From DATFRX01 sp035630615 (GTDB lineage Bacteria; Actinomycetota; Actinomycetes; Propionibacteriales; Nocardioidaceae), in assembly GCA_035630615.1 (NCBI GenBank), contig DASQKI010000028.1:1-55577 (forward strand): a DNA stretch of 55,577 nt. The letters are read 5' to 3'. Shown piece after piece: positions 25,739-35,362 of this stretch. The translations under genes and the position numbers were made by a program. How positions within the stretch are numbered: the stretch's first letter is position 1; each line of letters starts with the position of its first letter. Under the pieces are notes generated by a model. The model was not told where the DNA came from and did not search any database. It saw only the letters and a program-made list of their open reading frames with translations.

Positions 25739-25742
<4 letters not shown>
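24873..25742 (-). CDS. ABC-2 type exporter permease (DrrB-like)
   Basis: 289 residues with six hydrophobic segments. The N-terminal cytoplasmic part ends in VVWRRELVRFMRDRTRAL, a common feature of daunorubicin-type DrrB permeases; REWGFLREMMVAPVSR is the coupling segment of ABC-2 permeases, and PLSGLPRWLDILTTLNPLTY is conserved in this family. It pairs with the ATPase gene that overlaps its start by 4 bases. It is probably a multidrug or lipid exporter. Confidence 0.88.
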
Positions 25743-26755
<1,013 letters not shown>

Positions 26756-26770
26756 GTCCCACAGGATGCC

Positions 26771-26785
26771 TCTAACACTGTTAGA
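26771..26785. promoter_or_regulatory. TetR-family operator, copy 2
   Basis: TCTAACACTGTTAGA, a perfect 15-bp palindrome containing the same 13 bases as copy 1. The centres of the two copies are 33 bases apart, about three helical turns. On the minus strand it directly follows the -35 box TTGACA (26787-26792) of the exporter operon, so binding blocks the promoter. It probably also autoregulates the divergent tetR gene. Confidence 0.85.
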
Positions 26786-26824
26786 GTGTCAACCGGGAAA
26801 TTCGGACCGGTCCGAGGAGCCGCG

Positions 26825-27544
26825 ATGGCCGTCAGCCAGGAGTCGATCGTCGACACCGGCCTGCGCCTGCTCGACGACCACGGCCTCGCCGGCGTGAGCC
26901 TGCGGCGGATCGCGCGCGAGCTCGGAGTCCAGGCGCCGACGCTCTATTGGCACGTCGCCAACAAGCGCCAGCTCCTCGACCTGATGGCCGAGCGGCTCAT
27001 CACTCGCGTCCGGCCGGACGGGGGCGGTCCTCGCGACGGCGAACCGTGGTGGGACTGGCTGTCCCAGCACACGCACGAGACCTTTGGGCTGATGACCGCG
27101 CACCGCGACTCGCATCTCGTGATCGCCGGCAACCGTCCGACGCCGGCGTCCCTCCCCCAGATCGAGTCGGCACTGGAGGTCCTGGTCAACGTGGGGTTCG
27201 CGCCCAGCGAGGCCCAGCAGCTGCTCTTCGCCCTCGGCGCGTACGTCGGGGGCAGCGTCCTCGAGTGGCACGCGGAGGCCGACCGACAGCGATCCGGCGT
27301 CGACGACACCGACCTCCTGCAGGAGTTGCTCAAGCCCGGCGGCTACCCGACGCTGCGAGCCGCGTTCACCGACCTCCAGGGCCAGCCGCACGGGGCGACC
27401 TTCGCGTACGGTCTCGACCTGATCCTGACCGGCGCGCGGGTGCGGCACGCGGCCCGCGTCGGCGCACCCCCGGAGGTCGTGCTGCGCATCGTCGAGGATC
27501 TGCATCGACGGGTCGGTCTGGCGCAGTCGCCCGACCGCGTCTAA
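26825..27544 (+). CDS. TetR family transcriptional regulator of the exporter operon
   Basis: 239 residues. The N-terminal helix-turn-helix is classical: SLRRIARELGVQAPTLYWHVANK. The C-terminal ligand domain is of TetR_C type (tetracycline-repressor-like) with the HTHETFGLMTAHRDSHLV region. It is divergent from the DrrAB-like operon and two identical palindromes lie between them, so it most likely represses the exporter and itself, releasing DNA when a transported compound binds. The ATG at 26825 follows GAGGAG by 6 bases. Confidence 0.9.
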   Translation: MAVSQESIVDTGLRLLDDHGLAGVSLRRIARELGVQAPTLYWHVANKRQLLDLMAERLITRVRPDGGGPRDGEPWWDWLSQHTHETFGLMTAHRDSHLVIAGNRPTPASLPQIESALEVLVNVGFAPSEAQQLLFALGAYVGGSVLEWHAEADRQRSGVDDTDLLQELLKPGGYPTLRAAFTDLQGQPHGATFAYGLDLILTGARVRHAARVGAPPEVVLRIVEDLHRRVGLAQSPDRV

Positions 27545-27591
27545 CGCCGCCGACCCGGCCCTCATATGGCGAATCCTTCACAGTTAACAAT

Positions 27592-27625
27592 CGGCGCTCC
27601 CGGCACCGTGGCACCGGAAGCGCCG
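27592..27625. terminator. Hairpin between tetR and the secreted repeat-protein gene
   Basis: CGGCGCT and AGCGCCG arms of 7 bp, one C-A mismatch, then CCGG/CCGG and a 10-base loop. It lies between two converging genes and can act as a bidirectional terminator; a U tract is not obvious. Confidence 0.6.
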
Positions 27626-27658
27626 ACCGTTTCAACGGCGCGCCGAAGCGCAACTACG

Positions 27659-28300
27659 TTAGGCGATGATCACGGCCGGGTGGTTGCCGCGAGTGATAAC
27701 CCGCCGACTCGAGTCATTGTCCCGAGCGACGATGTGCCCACCAGCGTTGTTGTGCAGGATGCGGATGCCAGGCGCCCACGGTGGCGGGTTCTCGTCGGCA
27801 TGCGGCGAGTACGCCAGGTTGCGATTGACCCTGATGTTGCGTCCGACGTGGTTTTCGCGAACCGTTATACGGCCATCGTTGTTTCGCACCATGACATTGT
27901 TCCTCACCTGTACGACACAGATCAGGACGTTGTGCGAATTGCGGACGATGAGGTTGTTGCCCACCGATGGGTCGAAGCCGCAGTCTCGATCGCCGATGTG
28001 GACGGTTCCGGTGGCGTGGCGAACCATCAGGTTGCGCTTGACAGCGGTGTTGTAGACCTTGACGTCAACCGCGCCCGGGAGCCCTCGCACGCTCTTGACG
28101 GTCGAGTTCTTGAGTGTGCATGACGCGCCGCTCGGCACCACCACCTTGGTCTTCGGCGCATGGCCGAGCACGACCACCCCGTCACATTGAATCGATCGAC
28201 CGGACGCCAGTGCGGTCGCGGCAGACCCTCCGAGCGCCATCATCCCGGATGCGATGAACACGCTCGTGGCGGCGGCGACAATGATCCTTCGCGCATGCAT
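27659..28300 (-). CDS. Secreted repeat protein with right-handed beta-helix-like pattern
   Basis: 213 residues. The N-terminal 33 or so residues form a signal peptide (MHARRIIVAAATSVFIASGM, then SAATALA-S cleavage). The mature part repeats short strands with asparagines: LIVRNSHNVL, VMVRNNDGRI, VRENHVGRNI, RILHNNAGGH, VARDNDSSR, each about 20 residues apart. This is the pattern of a pectate-lyase-like beta-helix. It has two Cys residues (near positions 40 and 62) and a later pair that could form disulphides. Function unknown; similar proteins are common in actinomycetes. GAAGAAGAGAGG upstream is a good ribosome binding site for the ATG at 28300. Confidence 0.7.
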   Translation of the reverse strand: MHARRIIVAAATSVFIASGMMALGGSAATALASGRSIQCDGVVVLGHAPKTKVVVPSGASCTLKNSTVKSVRGLPGAVDVKVYNTAVKRNLMVRHATGTVHIGDRDCGFDPSVGNNLIVRNSHNVLICVVQVRNNVMVRNNDGRITVRENHVGRNIRVNRNLAYSPHADENPPPWAPGIRILHNNAGGHIVARDNDSSRRVITRGNHPAVIIA

Positions 28301-28683
28301 TGATGACCTCTCTTCTTCCCACTACGGGAATGGTGATTGGTCGACGGGACGGGGACCAGGCTCCGTCGAATGAACTCACCGATCGCGAGATCGGGTCGCG
28401 GAGCCTGAGCCGAATGCGGCATTCACCAGCGGAGGCCGGTCGCCCACATCGACGAACGTCGCGACACGGACACATCCCCCGAGGCGCTCCAAGTGACCAG
28501 ATTAGTACGTAGAAGCGCCCTTGGTAAGGTCTCTCCGGATCCGATTGGATTAGCGGCGAAAGTCGTAATGGTAATATGCGCAATTTCCAGAGTATGTTTG
28601 TCAATTACGACATATCAAGAATAGCGGCATAGCGCCCTCGGTCGAACCAGCTGGCATACCGCCGGCGGGCACGACGAGTCGGC
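28301..28683. other. Low-GC intergenic region between the repeat-protein gene and prfB
   Basis: No gene seen. The part from about 28500 to 28640 is clearly richer in A/T than the surrounding DNA. On the minus strand TTGACA (reverse complement of TGTCAA in TTTGTCAATTACG) is followed by a CATATT-like box at about 20 bases, a possible promoter with unusually long spacing. Other start signals may lie here; this is the likely control region of the 27659-28300 gene. Confidence 0.4.
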
Positions 28684-29793
28684 CTAGACCGACCTCTGTC
28701 CACGCCGCCACCGGATGCCGGCCTCGATGAATCCGTCGAGGTCGCCGTCGAAGACCGCCGAGGTGTTGCCGGTCTCGTACTCGGTGCGCAGGTCCTTGAC
28801 CATCTGGTACGGGTGCAGCACGTAGGACCGCATCTGGTCCCCCCATGACGCCATGACGTCGCCGCGCAGCTCGTCGAGCTTGGCCCGCTCCTCCTCGTGC
28901 TTGAGGGCGAGCAGCTTGGACTTGAGGATCGACATCGCGGTCGCGCGGTTTTGGATCTGACTCTTCTCGTTTTGACAACTCACGACGAGTCCGGTCGGCA
29001 GGTGGGTGATCCGCACCGCCGAGTCGGTCGTATTGACGCTCTGACCGCCAGGCCCCGACGAGCGATAGACGTCGACCCGGACCTCTTCCTCGGGCACGTC
29101 GATCTCGTCGGTCTGCTCCAGCACCGGCACGACCTCGACCGCCGCGAACGACGTCTGCCGCCGACCCTGGTTGTCGAACGGCGAGATCCGAACGAGCCGG
29201 TGGGTGCCGGACTCGACCGACAGCGTGCCGTAGGCGTACGGCGCCTTCACCGCGAACGTCGCCGACTTGATGCCGGCCTCCTCGGCGTACGACGTGTCGT
29301 AGACCTCGGTGGAGTACTTATGCCGCTCGGCCCACCGCAGGTACATGCGCATCAGCATCTCGGTGAAGTCGGCCGCGTCGACCCCACCGGCGCCGGACCG
29401 CAGCGACACCAGCGCCTCGCGCTGGTCGTACTCGCCGGACAGCAGGGTGCGGACCTCGAGCGACTCGATCAACTGGTGCAGCCGCCCGAGCTCGGTCTCT
29501 GACTCCGTGAGCGAGTCGGCGTCACCCTCCTCGCGGCCCATCTCGACCATCAGGCGCACGTCGTCGAGCCGCGACCGCAGGCTCGTGATGCGCTCCAGCT
29601 CCCCCTGCAGCACCGACAGCCGGCCGGTCACACGCTGGGCGTTGGCCTGGTCGTCCCAGAGGTCAGGGACCGAGACCTCCTGCTGCAGTGAGGCGATCTC
29701 GGCGCGCATGCCATCGAGATCGAGCACATTCTCGATCGAGGTCAGGGTGGCGTCGAGCACCTTGAGCTGGGCGTCGAAGTCCGCATCTGTCAC
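28684..29793 (-). CDS. prfB: Peptide chain release factor 2
   Basis: 369 residues. The SPF tripeptide that reads UGA/UAA stops is present (ISPFDNQGRRQ), as are the catalytic GGQ (SSGPGGQSVN) and the RF2-type N-terminal helical domain. It ends translation at UAA and UGA codons. The GTG at 29793 gives the usual RF2 start. The frame is continuous: no internal stop or programmed frameshift is seen, unlike E. coli prfB. In mycobacteria prfB lies close to ftsE; here about 3.9 kb of other genes separate them. Confidence 0.95.
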   Translation of the reverse strand: MTDADFDAQLKVLDATLTSIENVLDLDGMRAEIASLQQEVSVPDLWDDQANAQRVTGRLSVLQGELERITSLRSRLDDVRLMVEMGREEGDADSLTESETELGRLHQLIESLEVRTLLSGEYDQREALVSLRSGAGGVDAADFTEMLMRMYLRWAERHKYSTEVYDTSYAEEAGIKSATFAVKAPYAYGTLSVESGTHRLVRISPFDNQGRRQTSFAAVEVVPVLEQTDEIDVPEEEVRVDVYRSSGPGGQSVNTTDSAVRITHLPTGLVVSCQNEKSQIQNRATAMSILKSKLLALKHEEERAKLDELRGDVMASWGDQMRSYVLHPYQMVKDLRTEYETGNTSAVFDGDLDGFIEAGIRWRRGQRSV

Positions 29794-29943
29794 TCCGACA
29801 GGGTACGGGGTGCCTTGCGGGGCATCAGGGCGACGACCGGGAGGCTGAGGGCGGTGACGGCCAGAACCCCTGACCCGATCCGACACCGCCCGCAAGATTT
29901 CGTCGAGATCTTCCGGCGCGTGTCGTCAGCGAGCCGACGTCGC

Positions 29944-30267
29944 TCACTGGAACGGCCGCACCTCGATCTTGCGATCGCAGACCTTCGACGCCTCGGCAGC
30001 GAGCTTGAGCGCCACATCCAGATCGGGGGCCTCCCACACCCAGACGCCGGCGAGGTACTCCTTCGACTCCACGAAAGGCCCGTCGGTGATCACCGCCTCC
30101 TCGCCCCGGTTGTCGATGACCGTGGCCGCGTCGGTGTCTGCGAGTCCGCCCGAGAAAACCCAGTAGCCCTCGGCGATCAGTCGTTCGTTGAACGCGCTGA
30201 TGGCAGGCCGCCTGTCGGTGCTGCCGGGATTGCTCTTGTCGTCGATCACGGAAACCAGGTACCGCAT
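29944..30267 (-). CDS. YCII-related protein
   Basis: 107 residues. The start MRYLVSVIDDK, the central ITDGPFVESKEYLAGVWVWE and the end EVRPFQ are typical of the YciI-like/DGPF family, a ferredoxin-like fold of uncertain enzymatic role. ATG at 30267. In actinomycetes these genes often lie with ECF sigma-70 factor genes, but none is adjacent here. The next gene, a dihydrofolate-reductase-like protein, lies upstream on the same strand with about 50 bases between them. Confidence 0.87.
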   Translation of the reverse strand: MRYLVSVIDDKSNPGSTDRRPAISAFNERLIAEGYWVFSGGLADTDAATVIDNRGEEAVITDGPFVESKEYLAGVWVWEAPDLDVALKLAAEASKVCDRKIEVRPFQ

Positions 30268-30319
30268 CTGAAGATCATCTCCCGTGGTGTCAAACAGCGT
30301 GGTTCGGTGGTCAGGGACT

Positions 30320-30922
30320 TCAGGCCGATACATACCGCGGGCGCCCGGCCGGCCGGTAGACCTGGACCGTCACGCCCTTCGAGTCGACCCGCGACTCGAG
30401 CAGGTCGAGCGCAAGATCCGAACCGGTCTCCGGGAACAGCCTCGCGCCCTGGCCGAGGATCACCGGGACCACGATCAGAGTCATCTCGTCGACCAGATCG
30501 TTCTCCAGCAGCCACCGGGTCAGGGCGCCACTGCCGTGCACCTGCAGCTCACCCCCGGGCTTGGCCTTCAGCTCACTGATGGCCGCCGCGAGGTCACCGC
30601 GGAGAACGGTCGTGTCCTCCCAACGCGGCGCGGTGAGCGTGGTCGAGGCAACGTACTTGGGGGCCTCGTTCAAGGCCACGCCGATGGGATGTGCGCGCAT
30701 TGATCCCCACGAGTCAGCGAACAACTCGTAGGTGCGCCGGCCGAACAGAAACGCCTCGGCGCGCTGGTAGGTCTGCGTGATGAACGACCTGGTCTCGTCG
30801 TCACCCGCCCCCCGGGCCCATCCGCCGCGCTCGAATCCGTTCCTGCGATCCTCATCCGACGCACCGCCGTTTCCCTGCATCACTCCATCGATGGTGACCT
30901 GAGTCATGGTCGTCAGCTTCAT
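30320..30922 (-). CDS. Dihydrofolate reductase-like (RibD C-terminal-like) protein
   Basis: 200 residues. The N-terminal TMTQVTIDGVMQGNGGASDED, then AFLFGRRTYELFADSW and LQVHGSGALTRWLLENDLVDEM are hallmarks of the DHFR-like/RibD C-terminal family that is abundant in actinomycetes. Most members reduce unknown substrates with NADPH; they are not the essential folate enzyme. ATG at 30922 (another at 30907). Its position before a YCII-type gene suggests one transcript. Confidence 0.87.
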   Translation of the reverse strand: MKLTTMTQVTIDGVMQGNGGASDEDRRNGFERGGWARGAGDDETRSFITQTYQRAEAFLFGRRTYELFADSWGSMRAHPIGVALNEAPKYVASTTLTAPRWEDTTVLRGDLAAAISELKAKPGGELQVHGSGALTRWLLENDLVDEMTLIVVPVILGQGARLFPETGSDLALDLLESRVDSKGVTVQVYRPAGRPRYVSA

Positions 30923-31034
30923 GCTCGCCGGTTCCTTTGCCTTGGCGCCGCCCGTTATGGCCGGCCTCACCCCTGCTACGAACACCACCGCCCCGATCCG
31001 ACACTCCCTTTCGGACTTCTTTCGAGGACGTCCG

Positions 31035-31979
31035 TTACTTGAGGGCGGCCTGGTCAAGCCGTTCATCGATCTCACCGGCGAGCCGATCGAGTTGCAGACC
31101 GCCGCCTTCGGCCACCTCCTGCTTGGCATCGAAGAGTCGAACCCACAGACCCGCCGCCCATACGTCTCGAATCTCTGAGCTGTCCCAGTCTCGACCAGCG
31201 AGGTGCTGGTAACTGGTGATGAAGTCGGCGGTCTGCGCGACCGTGGGGGTCTGATCGGGTCTCTCGTCGCGAGACCACACTGCTGCCGCCAGACCCACGA
31301 TGGCTGTCTCGGGCTGGCCGATGACACTGTCCCAGTCGTGCACGGCGAGAGGATCTTGGTCGGTCCATCGAATGTTTTGGGACTCCCAATCACCGTGGCC
31401 AATACACGCGCGCCCCGGTCTAGAGGTCAGTCGTTCCCTGACACGTCGAGCAGCGTCGTCAATCCACTCCGGCCCCGCGGCAAGGTTCAAGTCATTACCG
31501 TGCTCATCAAGGTCGGGCCATAGTCGTCGTCCGGGATGGTCCCACCCCGTCCACGGCGGTGAGGGCGTCAGGTCCGGGACACTCGCGGGGGCGGGCGCCG
31601 ATGTGATGAGACGAGCCAGGAGTCCTGCGAATGAGGCAGCGCCGTCCTCGGGAGGCAAGGGTCTGCCACCAGGCACCGCCGTCTCGGCCGAGACCGTCAG
31701 ATCGCGAACCCGTGTCGCCAGCGTCAGCGGTCGCGGACATGGGAAATCTCCGCGAGCCAGTTCGGCCTGTACTCGCAGACAGCCGGCGATTCGAGGCTCG
31801 AAGGGACGAGCCTTGACCACCACCTGCAGACCGCTCAGCAACTCGACTCCGACGACATCGGAAAGATGCCCGGAGCGGAAGAGCACGCGCTTGACCGGCG
31901 CATCCAGGTAACGCAGACACCACTCCGCGAGGACCGCTTCATCGAGCACACTGAGCAGTATCGCCACCCCGAAACGCAC
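31035..31979 (-). CDS. Aminoglycoside phosphotransferase-like (APH) family protein
   Basis: 314 residues. The Brenner-like catalytic loop CIGHGDWESQN and the metal-binding AVHDWDSV (the DFG equivalent) mark the APH/choline-kinase-like family. The N-terminal half contains the Lys (VVVKARPF) that binds ATP phosphates. It may phosphorylate an antibiotic or a small metabolite such as a homoserine- or sugar-like compound; substrate cannot be told. Start GTG at 31979. The coding sequence is somewhat lower in GC than its neighbours. Confidence 0.82.
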   Translation of the reverse strand: MRFGVAILLSVLDEAVLAEWCLRYLDAPVKRVLFRSGHLSDVVGVELLSGLQVVVKARPFEPRIAGCLRVQAELARGDFPCPRPLTLATRVRDLTVSAETAVPGGRPLPPEDGAASFAGLLARLITSAPAPASVPDLTPSPPWTGWDHPGRRLWPDLDEHGNDLNLAAGPEWIDDAARRVRERLTSRPGRACIGHGDWESQNIRWTDQDPLAVHDWDSVIGQPETAIVGLAAAVWSRDERPDQTPTVAQTADFITSYQHLAGRDWDSSEIRDVWAAGLWVRLFDAKQEVAEGGGLQLDRLAGEIDERLDQAALK

Positions 31980-32156
31980 ACTCCTACACCCCTGTCCGGC
32001 GCGCCGCGGCAGTTAGCCGCGTCAGCACGCCCAGATTGATGCGGCTGTGTCACTCCCCGCCAGCCAGTGTCCACCGCTGTCGGCAGTAGAGCTGGCACGG
32101 ACGGCGCGGCACGGCCGGCGGCGGGCCGAGCCGATTCAGCTACTTGGCGACGACGG

Positions 32157-32864
32157 TCAGGCGCTGTGGAGTTTTTCGAGGCCGTCGAGGAGTAGGTCGA
32201 GCCCGAATTCGAACTCGACCTGATCATCGCACCAGCCCAGTGTGGAGTCTTTGTCGTGGTTGCCGGACTCGATGACCGCGATCTCCGTGATGTATGGGTA
32301 TTCGTCGGCGAGTTGCCCGCGCATGATCGCCGCCACATCCATACCGGGGTCCCGGTCGTTCTGCGGGGCGTACAGCTCTTGCGTGAATCCCAGAGCGCGG
32401 CTGCCTAGGGCGTGCATCGCGTGATGCACCAGACTGACCGACAGGCCTGCGCCTCGGAGAAGCCCGATCAGCGAGTCGTAGTACCGCATCACCGTCGGGC
32501 TCATCGTGGTGCGCGACGCGATGACGCCGGACGCCCAAGGGTGGCTGAGGAGAACCTCGCGGGCGGCCAGGATCCGGTGCCGCACGGCCATCTTCCAAGC
32601 CAAGCCAGCTCCGCCGAGGGGAGCGTTGAGCTTGGCCATCCGAGCGTTGATCTCGCCCACTACGACGTCGACCATGCCGTCCAGGACCTCTCCCTTGTCA
32701 GCCACGTGATGATAAAGCGACATCGCCTCGACCCCGAGCTCTTGGGCGAGGTTGCGCATTGTGAGAGCCTCGATCCCGCCTTCATCGGCGAGGTCGACGG
32801 CCGCCCGGAACACCCGGTCCCTGCTCAGCCCGGCTCGATACGTGGCCCTTGGCCTGGTAGCCAT
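32157..32864 (-). CDS. TetR family transcriptional regulator
   Basis: 235 residues. HTH: TMRNLAQELGVEAMSLYHHV, followed by the C-terminal TetR_C-type ligand domain (PWASGVIASRTTMSP). It is divergent from the DUF4386 gene, and two similar palindromes lie in the gap between them, so it probably represses that gene and itself. ATG at 32864 is preceded by GGAGGAGG at a 6-base distance, so it is chosen over the GTG at 32882. Confidence 0.9.
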   Translation of the reverse strand: MATRPRATYRAGLSRDRVFRAAVDLADEGGIEALTMRNLAQELGVEAMSLYHHVADKGEVLDGMVDVVVGEINARMAKLNAPLGGAGLAWKMAVRHRILAAREVLLSHPWASGVIASRTTMSPTVMRYYDSLIGLLRGAGLSVSLVHHAMHALGSRALGFTQELYAPQNDRDPGMDVAAIMRGQLADEYPYITEIAVIESGNHDKDSTLGWCDDQVEFEFGLDLLLDGLEKLHSA

Positions 32865-32911
32865 CCATGACCTCCTCCCCACCTGGATCGGCCTGAGATC
32901 GCTGTCCTCCC

Positions 32912-32963
32912 TTGACGGACTTACGCTGTAAGGTTACCGTACGTATGATCCTTACGTCGTATG
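32912..32963 (+). promoter_or_regulatory. Promoter and twin TetR operators of the DUF4386 gene
   Basis: Promoter: TTGACG (32912-32917), 17-base spacer, TACCGT (32935-32940). Operator A: CTTACGCTGTAAG (32920-32932), a perfect 5-bp-arm palindrome in the spacer. Operator B: CTTACGTCGTATG (32951-32963), the same layout with one mismatch. The centres are 31 bases apart. Operator A blocks the promoter; operator B lies just downstream of the start of transcription. The 5' leader to the gene at 33059 is about 110 bases. Confidence 0.7.
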
Positions 32964-33058
32964 GATTGCAGCGTTGCTGGGGCTCGGCCTGGTCTGCGGC
33001 GCGGGATGCGGTCCGTCACGGCGGCACTGCGCCGCCGAGCGCAAATGAGGTGAATCAG

Positions 33059-33814
33059 ATGTCCGGCCTTATCGCAGATGCATCACCACACCAAGCCCAC
33101 CAGGCCGCGATACCGCAACGCCGAGCCGCGCTCATCGCCGGTGTTGCCTACGTGATCATCACCGTGCTGTCCCTCTTCGCCATCTCCGTGCTGGATGGGC
33201 CCATCGAACCAGACGATCCCGCGGCGACAGTCGACAACATCGAGAACTCCGAGGCGCTCTTCCGCAGCGGCCTGGCCGCTTTCATCATCGTGCTCATCGC
33301 GGACGTCGTCGTGGCGTGGGCGCTGTACGTCTTCTTCCAGCAAGCAAGCCGCGAGCTGTCGCTGTTGGCGGCCTGGTTCAGGCTGCTGTACGTGGCCATT
33401 ACCGCGACCGCACTGCTGAACCTTCTCGTCGTCTTGAAACTCGTGGACGGCAACGGCTACTCGACAACCCTGGAAACCGGGCAGCGAGATGCTCAGGTCA
33501 TGCTGTCCCTCGACGCCTACAACTACGGATTCTTCCTCGGGCTCGTATCCTTTGGCGTCCACCTGCTGCTACTTGGCTACGTGATGGTCAAGTCGAACTA
33601 CGCCCCCAGCATTCTCGGCACACTCGTGGCATTAGCCGGGCTTACGTATGTGGCGATCAATCTCGCACGTGTCGTACTACCCAACTACCGAGACCACGAA
33701 GATCTGCTCTTGCCGCTCCTCGTCGTGCTCGCAGCCCCAGGGGAGTTCGGCCTACTCGGCTGGCTGCTATGGAAGGGCGGCAAAGCCCGACCGGCCGCAG
33801 CTAGCAATCCTTGA
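33059..33814 (+). CDS. DUF4386 family membrane protein
   Basis: 251 residues with about six hydrophobic segments. The start RRAALIAGVAYVIITVLSLF, the ASRELSLLAAWFRLLY segment and the LLLLGYVMVKSNYAPSILGT element are typical of DUF4386, whose function is unknown. In other actinomycetes these genes are also next to TetR regulators. The regulator at 32157-32864 is divergent, with operators between them. ATG at 33059 follows GAGGTG. Confidence 0.87.
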   Translation: MSGLIADASPHQAHQAAIPQRRAALIAGVAYVIITVLSLFAISVLDGPIEPDDPAATVDNIENSEALFRSGLAAFIIVLIADVVVAWALYVFFQQASRELSLLAAWFRLLYVAITATALLNLLVVLKLVDGNGYSTTLETGQRDAQVMLSLDAYNYGFFLGLVSFGVHLLLLGYVMVKSNYAPSILGTLVALAGLTYVAINLARVVLPNYRDHEDLLLPLLVVLAAPGEFGLLGWLLWKGGKARPAAASNP

Positions 33815-33894
33815 TGCGCCTCGCTGGCGTCGCGAGAGGGCCGGGGTCCCGTTGGTCTGCCGGTCGGCGGACCGCGGATTGTAGGTTCAGTGCC

Positions 33895-34899
33895 ATGCGG
33901 TCCCTCGAGGAGCTGATCGACGCCACGGCCCAGGCGGAAGACTTCTCCGGCGTGGTCAGGGTCGACCGGCACGGCACGACCGAGGTCGCCAAGGCCTACG
34001 GGTACGCCGATCGTGCGTACGGGTTGGCCAACACCGTCAAAACCCAGTTCGGGACCGCCAGTGTCACGAAGGGGTTCACCGCGTTGACCGTGATGGTGCT
34101 GGTGGAGGAGGGAAGGCTAGACCTGTCGACCACCGCCCGGTCGCTCCTCGGCGAGGATCTGCCCGAGATCGCGGACAACGTCACCGTGGAGCATCTGCTG
34201 GCGCACCGATCCGGCATCGGCGACTACCTCGACGAGGACGGACTCGACGACATGACCGACTACCCCGTCCCGGTCCCGGTGCATCAGCTCGCCACACCCG
34301 AGGACTACCTCGAGGTCCTGACGGGACATACGACGGTCTTCCCCGCCGGCGAGGGCTTCGCCTACAACAACGGTGGGTACGTCGTGCTGGCTCTGCTCGT
34401 CGAGCGAGCTGGCGGCGCCGGCTACCACGAGCAAGTACGCCGCTGCGTTCTCGAGCCTGCCGGCATGGCCGACACCGGTTTCCTGCGGTCCGACGAACTG
34501 CCACGACGGGCCGCGCGCGGCTACCTGGCCCTCGACGGGCTTCGGACCAACGTGCTGCATCTCCCCGTGGTTGGGGTGGGCGACGGCGGCGCGTACTCGA
34601 CAGCGGCCGACCTGCATCGCCTCTGGGAGGCGCTGCACTCCGGCCGGATCGTCTCCCCGGACACCGCCGAGCTGATGGTGACCCCTCGCAGTGACTGGCC
34701 GGCGGAGTCCCGTCGCTACGGGCTGGGATTCCACGTGCACGAGACCGGCGATGCGGCGTGGCTGGAGGGGTACGACGCCGGGGTCTCGTGCACGAGCCTG
34801 CACGAACCGGGCCAGGACGTCACCTACACCGTGATCTCCAACTGGACAGACGGTGCCTGGCCGATCGTCGAACTGCTGAACAACCAGCTGGGACTCTGA
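33895..34899 (+). CDS. Serine hydrolase of the beta-lactamase (class C/PBP4*) family
   Basis: 334 residues. The catalytic S-x-x-K is Ser56-Val-Thr-Lys59 (FGTASVTKGF) and YNN (FAYNNGGY) is the second motif. A classical HxG is less clear near the end. No signal peptide is seen, so it is probably cytoplasmic. Family members include esterases and D-amino-peptidases as well as beta-lactamases; drug resistance cannot be claimed. ATG at 33895; the in-frame upstream part lacks family features. Confidence 0.85.
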   Translation: MRSLEELIDATAQAEDFSGVVRVDRHGTTEVAKAYGYADRAYGLANTVKTQFGTASVTKGFTALTVMVLVEEGRLDLSTTARSLLGEDLPEIADNVTVEHLLAHRSGIGDYLDEDGLDDMTDYPVPVPVHQLATPEDYLEVLTGHTTVFPAGEGFAYNNGGYVVLALLVERAGGAGYHEQVRRCVLEPAGMADTGFLRSDELPRRAARGYLALDGLRTNVLHLPVVGVGDGGAYSTAADLHRLWEALHSGRIVSPDTAELMVTPRSDWPAESRRYGLGFHVHETGDAAWLEGYDAGVSCTSLHEPGQDVTYTVISNWTDGAWPIVELLNNQLGL

Positions 34900-34934
34900 G
34901 CAGAACCGTCAGAGGTGCACTCCTCCGGGAGCGG

Positions 34935-35192
34935 CTAGTTGTTGGGGGCGACGGGCCTGTCGCTGACCGGAGTGATCTCACACACCGTGACGCCAGCGCC
35001 CGGCTTGAGGAACGCCTGGAGGTGCGCGATGTCGTCGGTCTCCACAACCAAATACGTGGCGTGCTGTGGAAATGCCAGCCAGAAGCCGTGGACAGTAACG
35101 TCGGGATGGTCGCCGTCGAACAGCGAGCGTGAGCCGCCCGCGCCGAACGGGCAGTCCGCCGGTGCATGCGATTGCTTGATATGGAACAGCAT
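34935..35192 (-). CDS. Small hypothetical protein (muconolactone-isomerase-like fold)
   Basis: 85 residues. The start MLFHIKQSHAPADCPFGAGG and the ending VCEITPVSDRP resemble small actinobacterial proteins with a ferredoxin-like fold; no function is known. It lies just past the serine hydrolase gene, convergent with it. The ATG at 35192 is used; only 35 bases separate its stop from the neighbour. Confidence 0.65.
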   Translation of the reverse strand: MLFHIKQSHAPADCPFGAGGSRSLFDGDHPDVTVHGFWLAFPQHATYLVVETDDIAHLQAFLKPGAGVTVCEITPVSDRPVAPNN

Positions 35193-35362
35193 CGGGCTCC
35201 TCGGTCATCGTGCGTCCAACCACCGCTGACAAGAGGGAGTGGTTGGGCGCATGGCGTTCTCCGAACGGACAAGCCCCACCCCCTTGCCTGAGGCTAGTAA
35301 TCGGCGCGACACCCGCGTCAGGGCCAGAGGTCCTGTGAGTCGGCAGAGTGCTCGGAACCGCT

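Noticed and set aside
28684..29793. Programmed frameshift in prfB
   Set aside because: The frame is open from the GTG to the stop, with no internal UGA.
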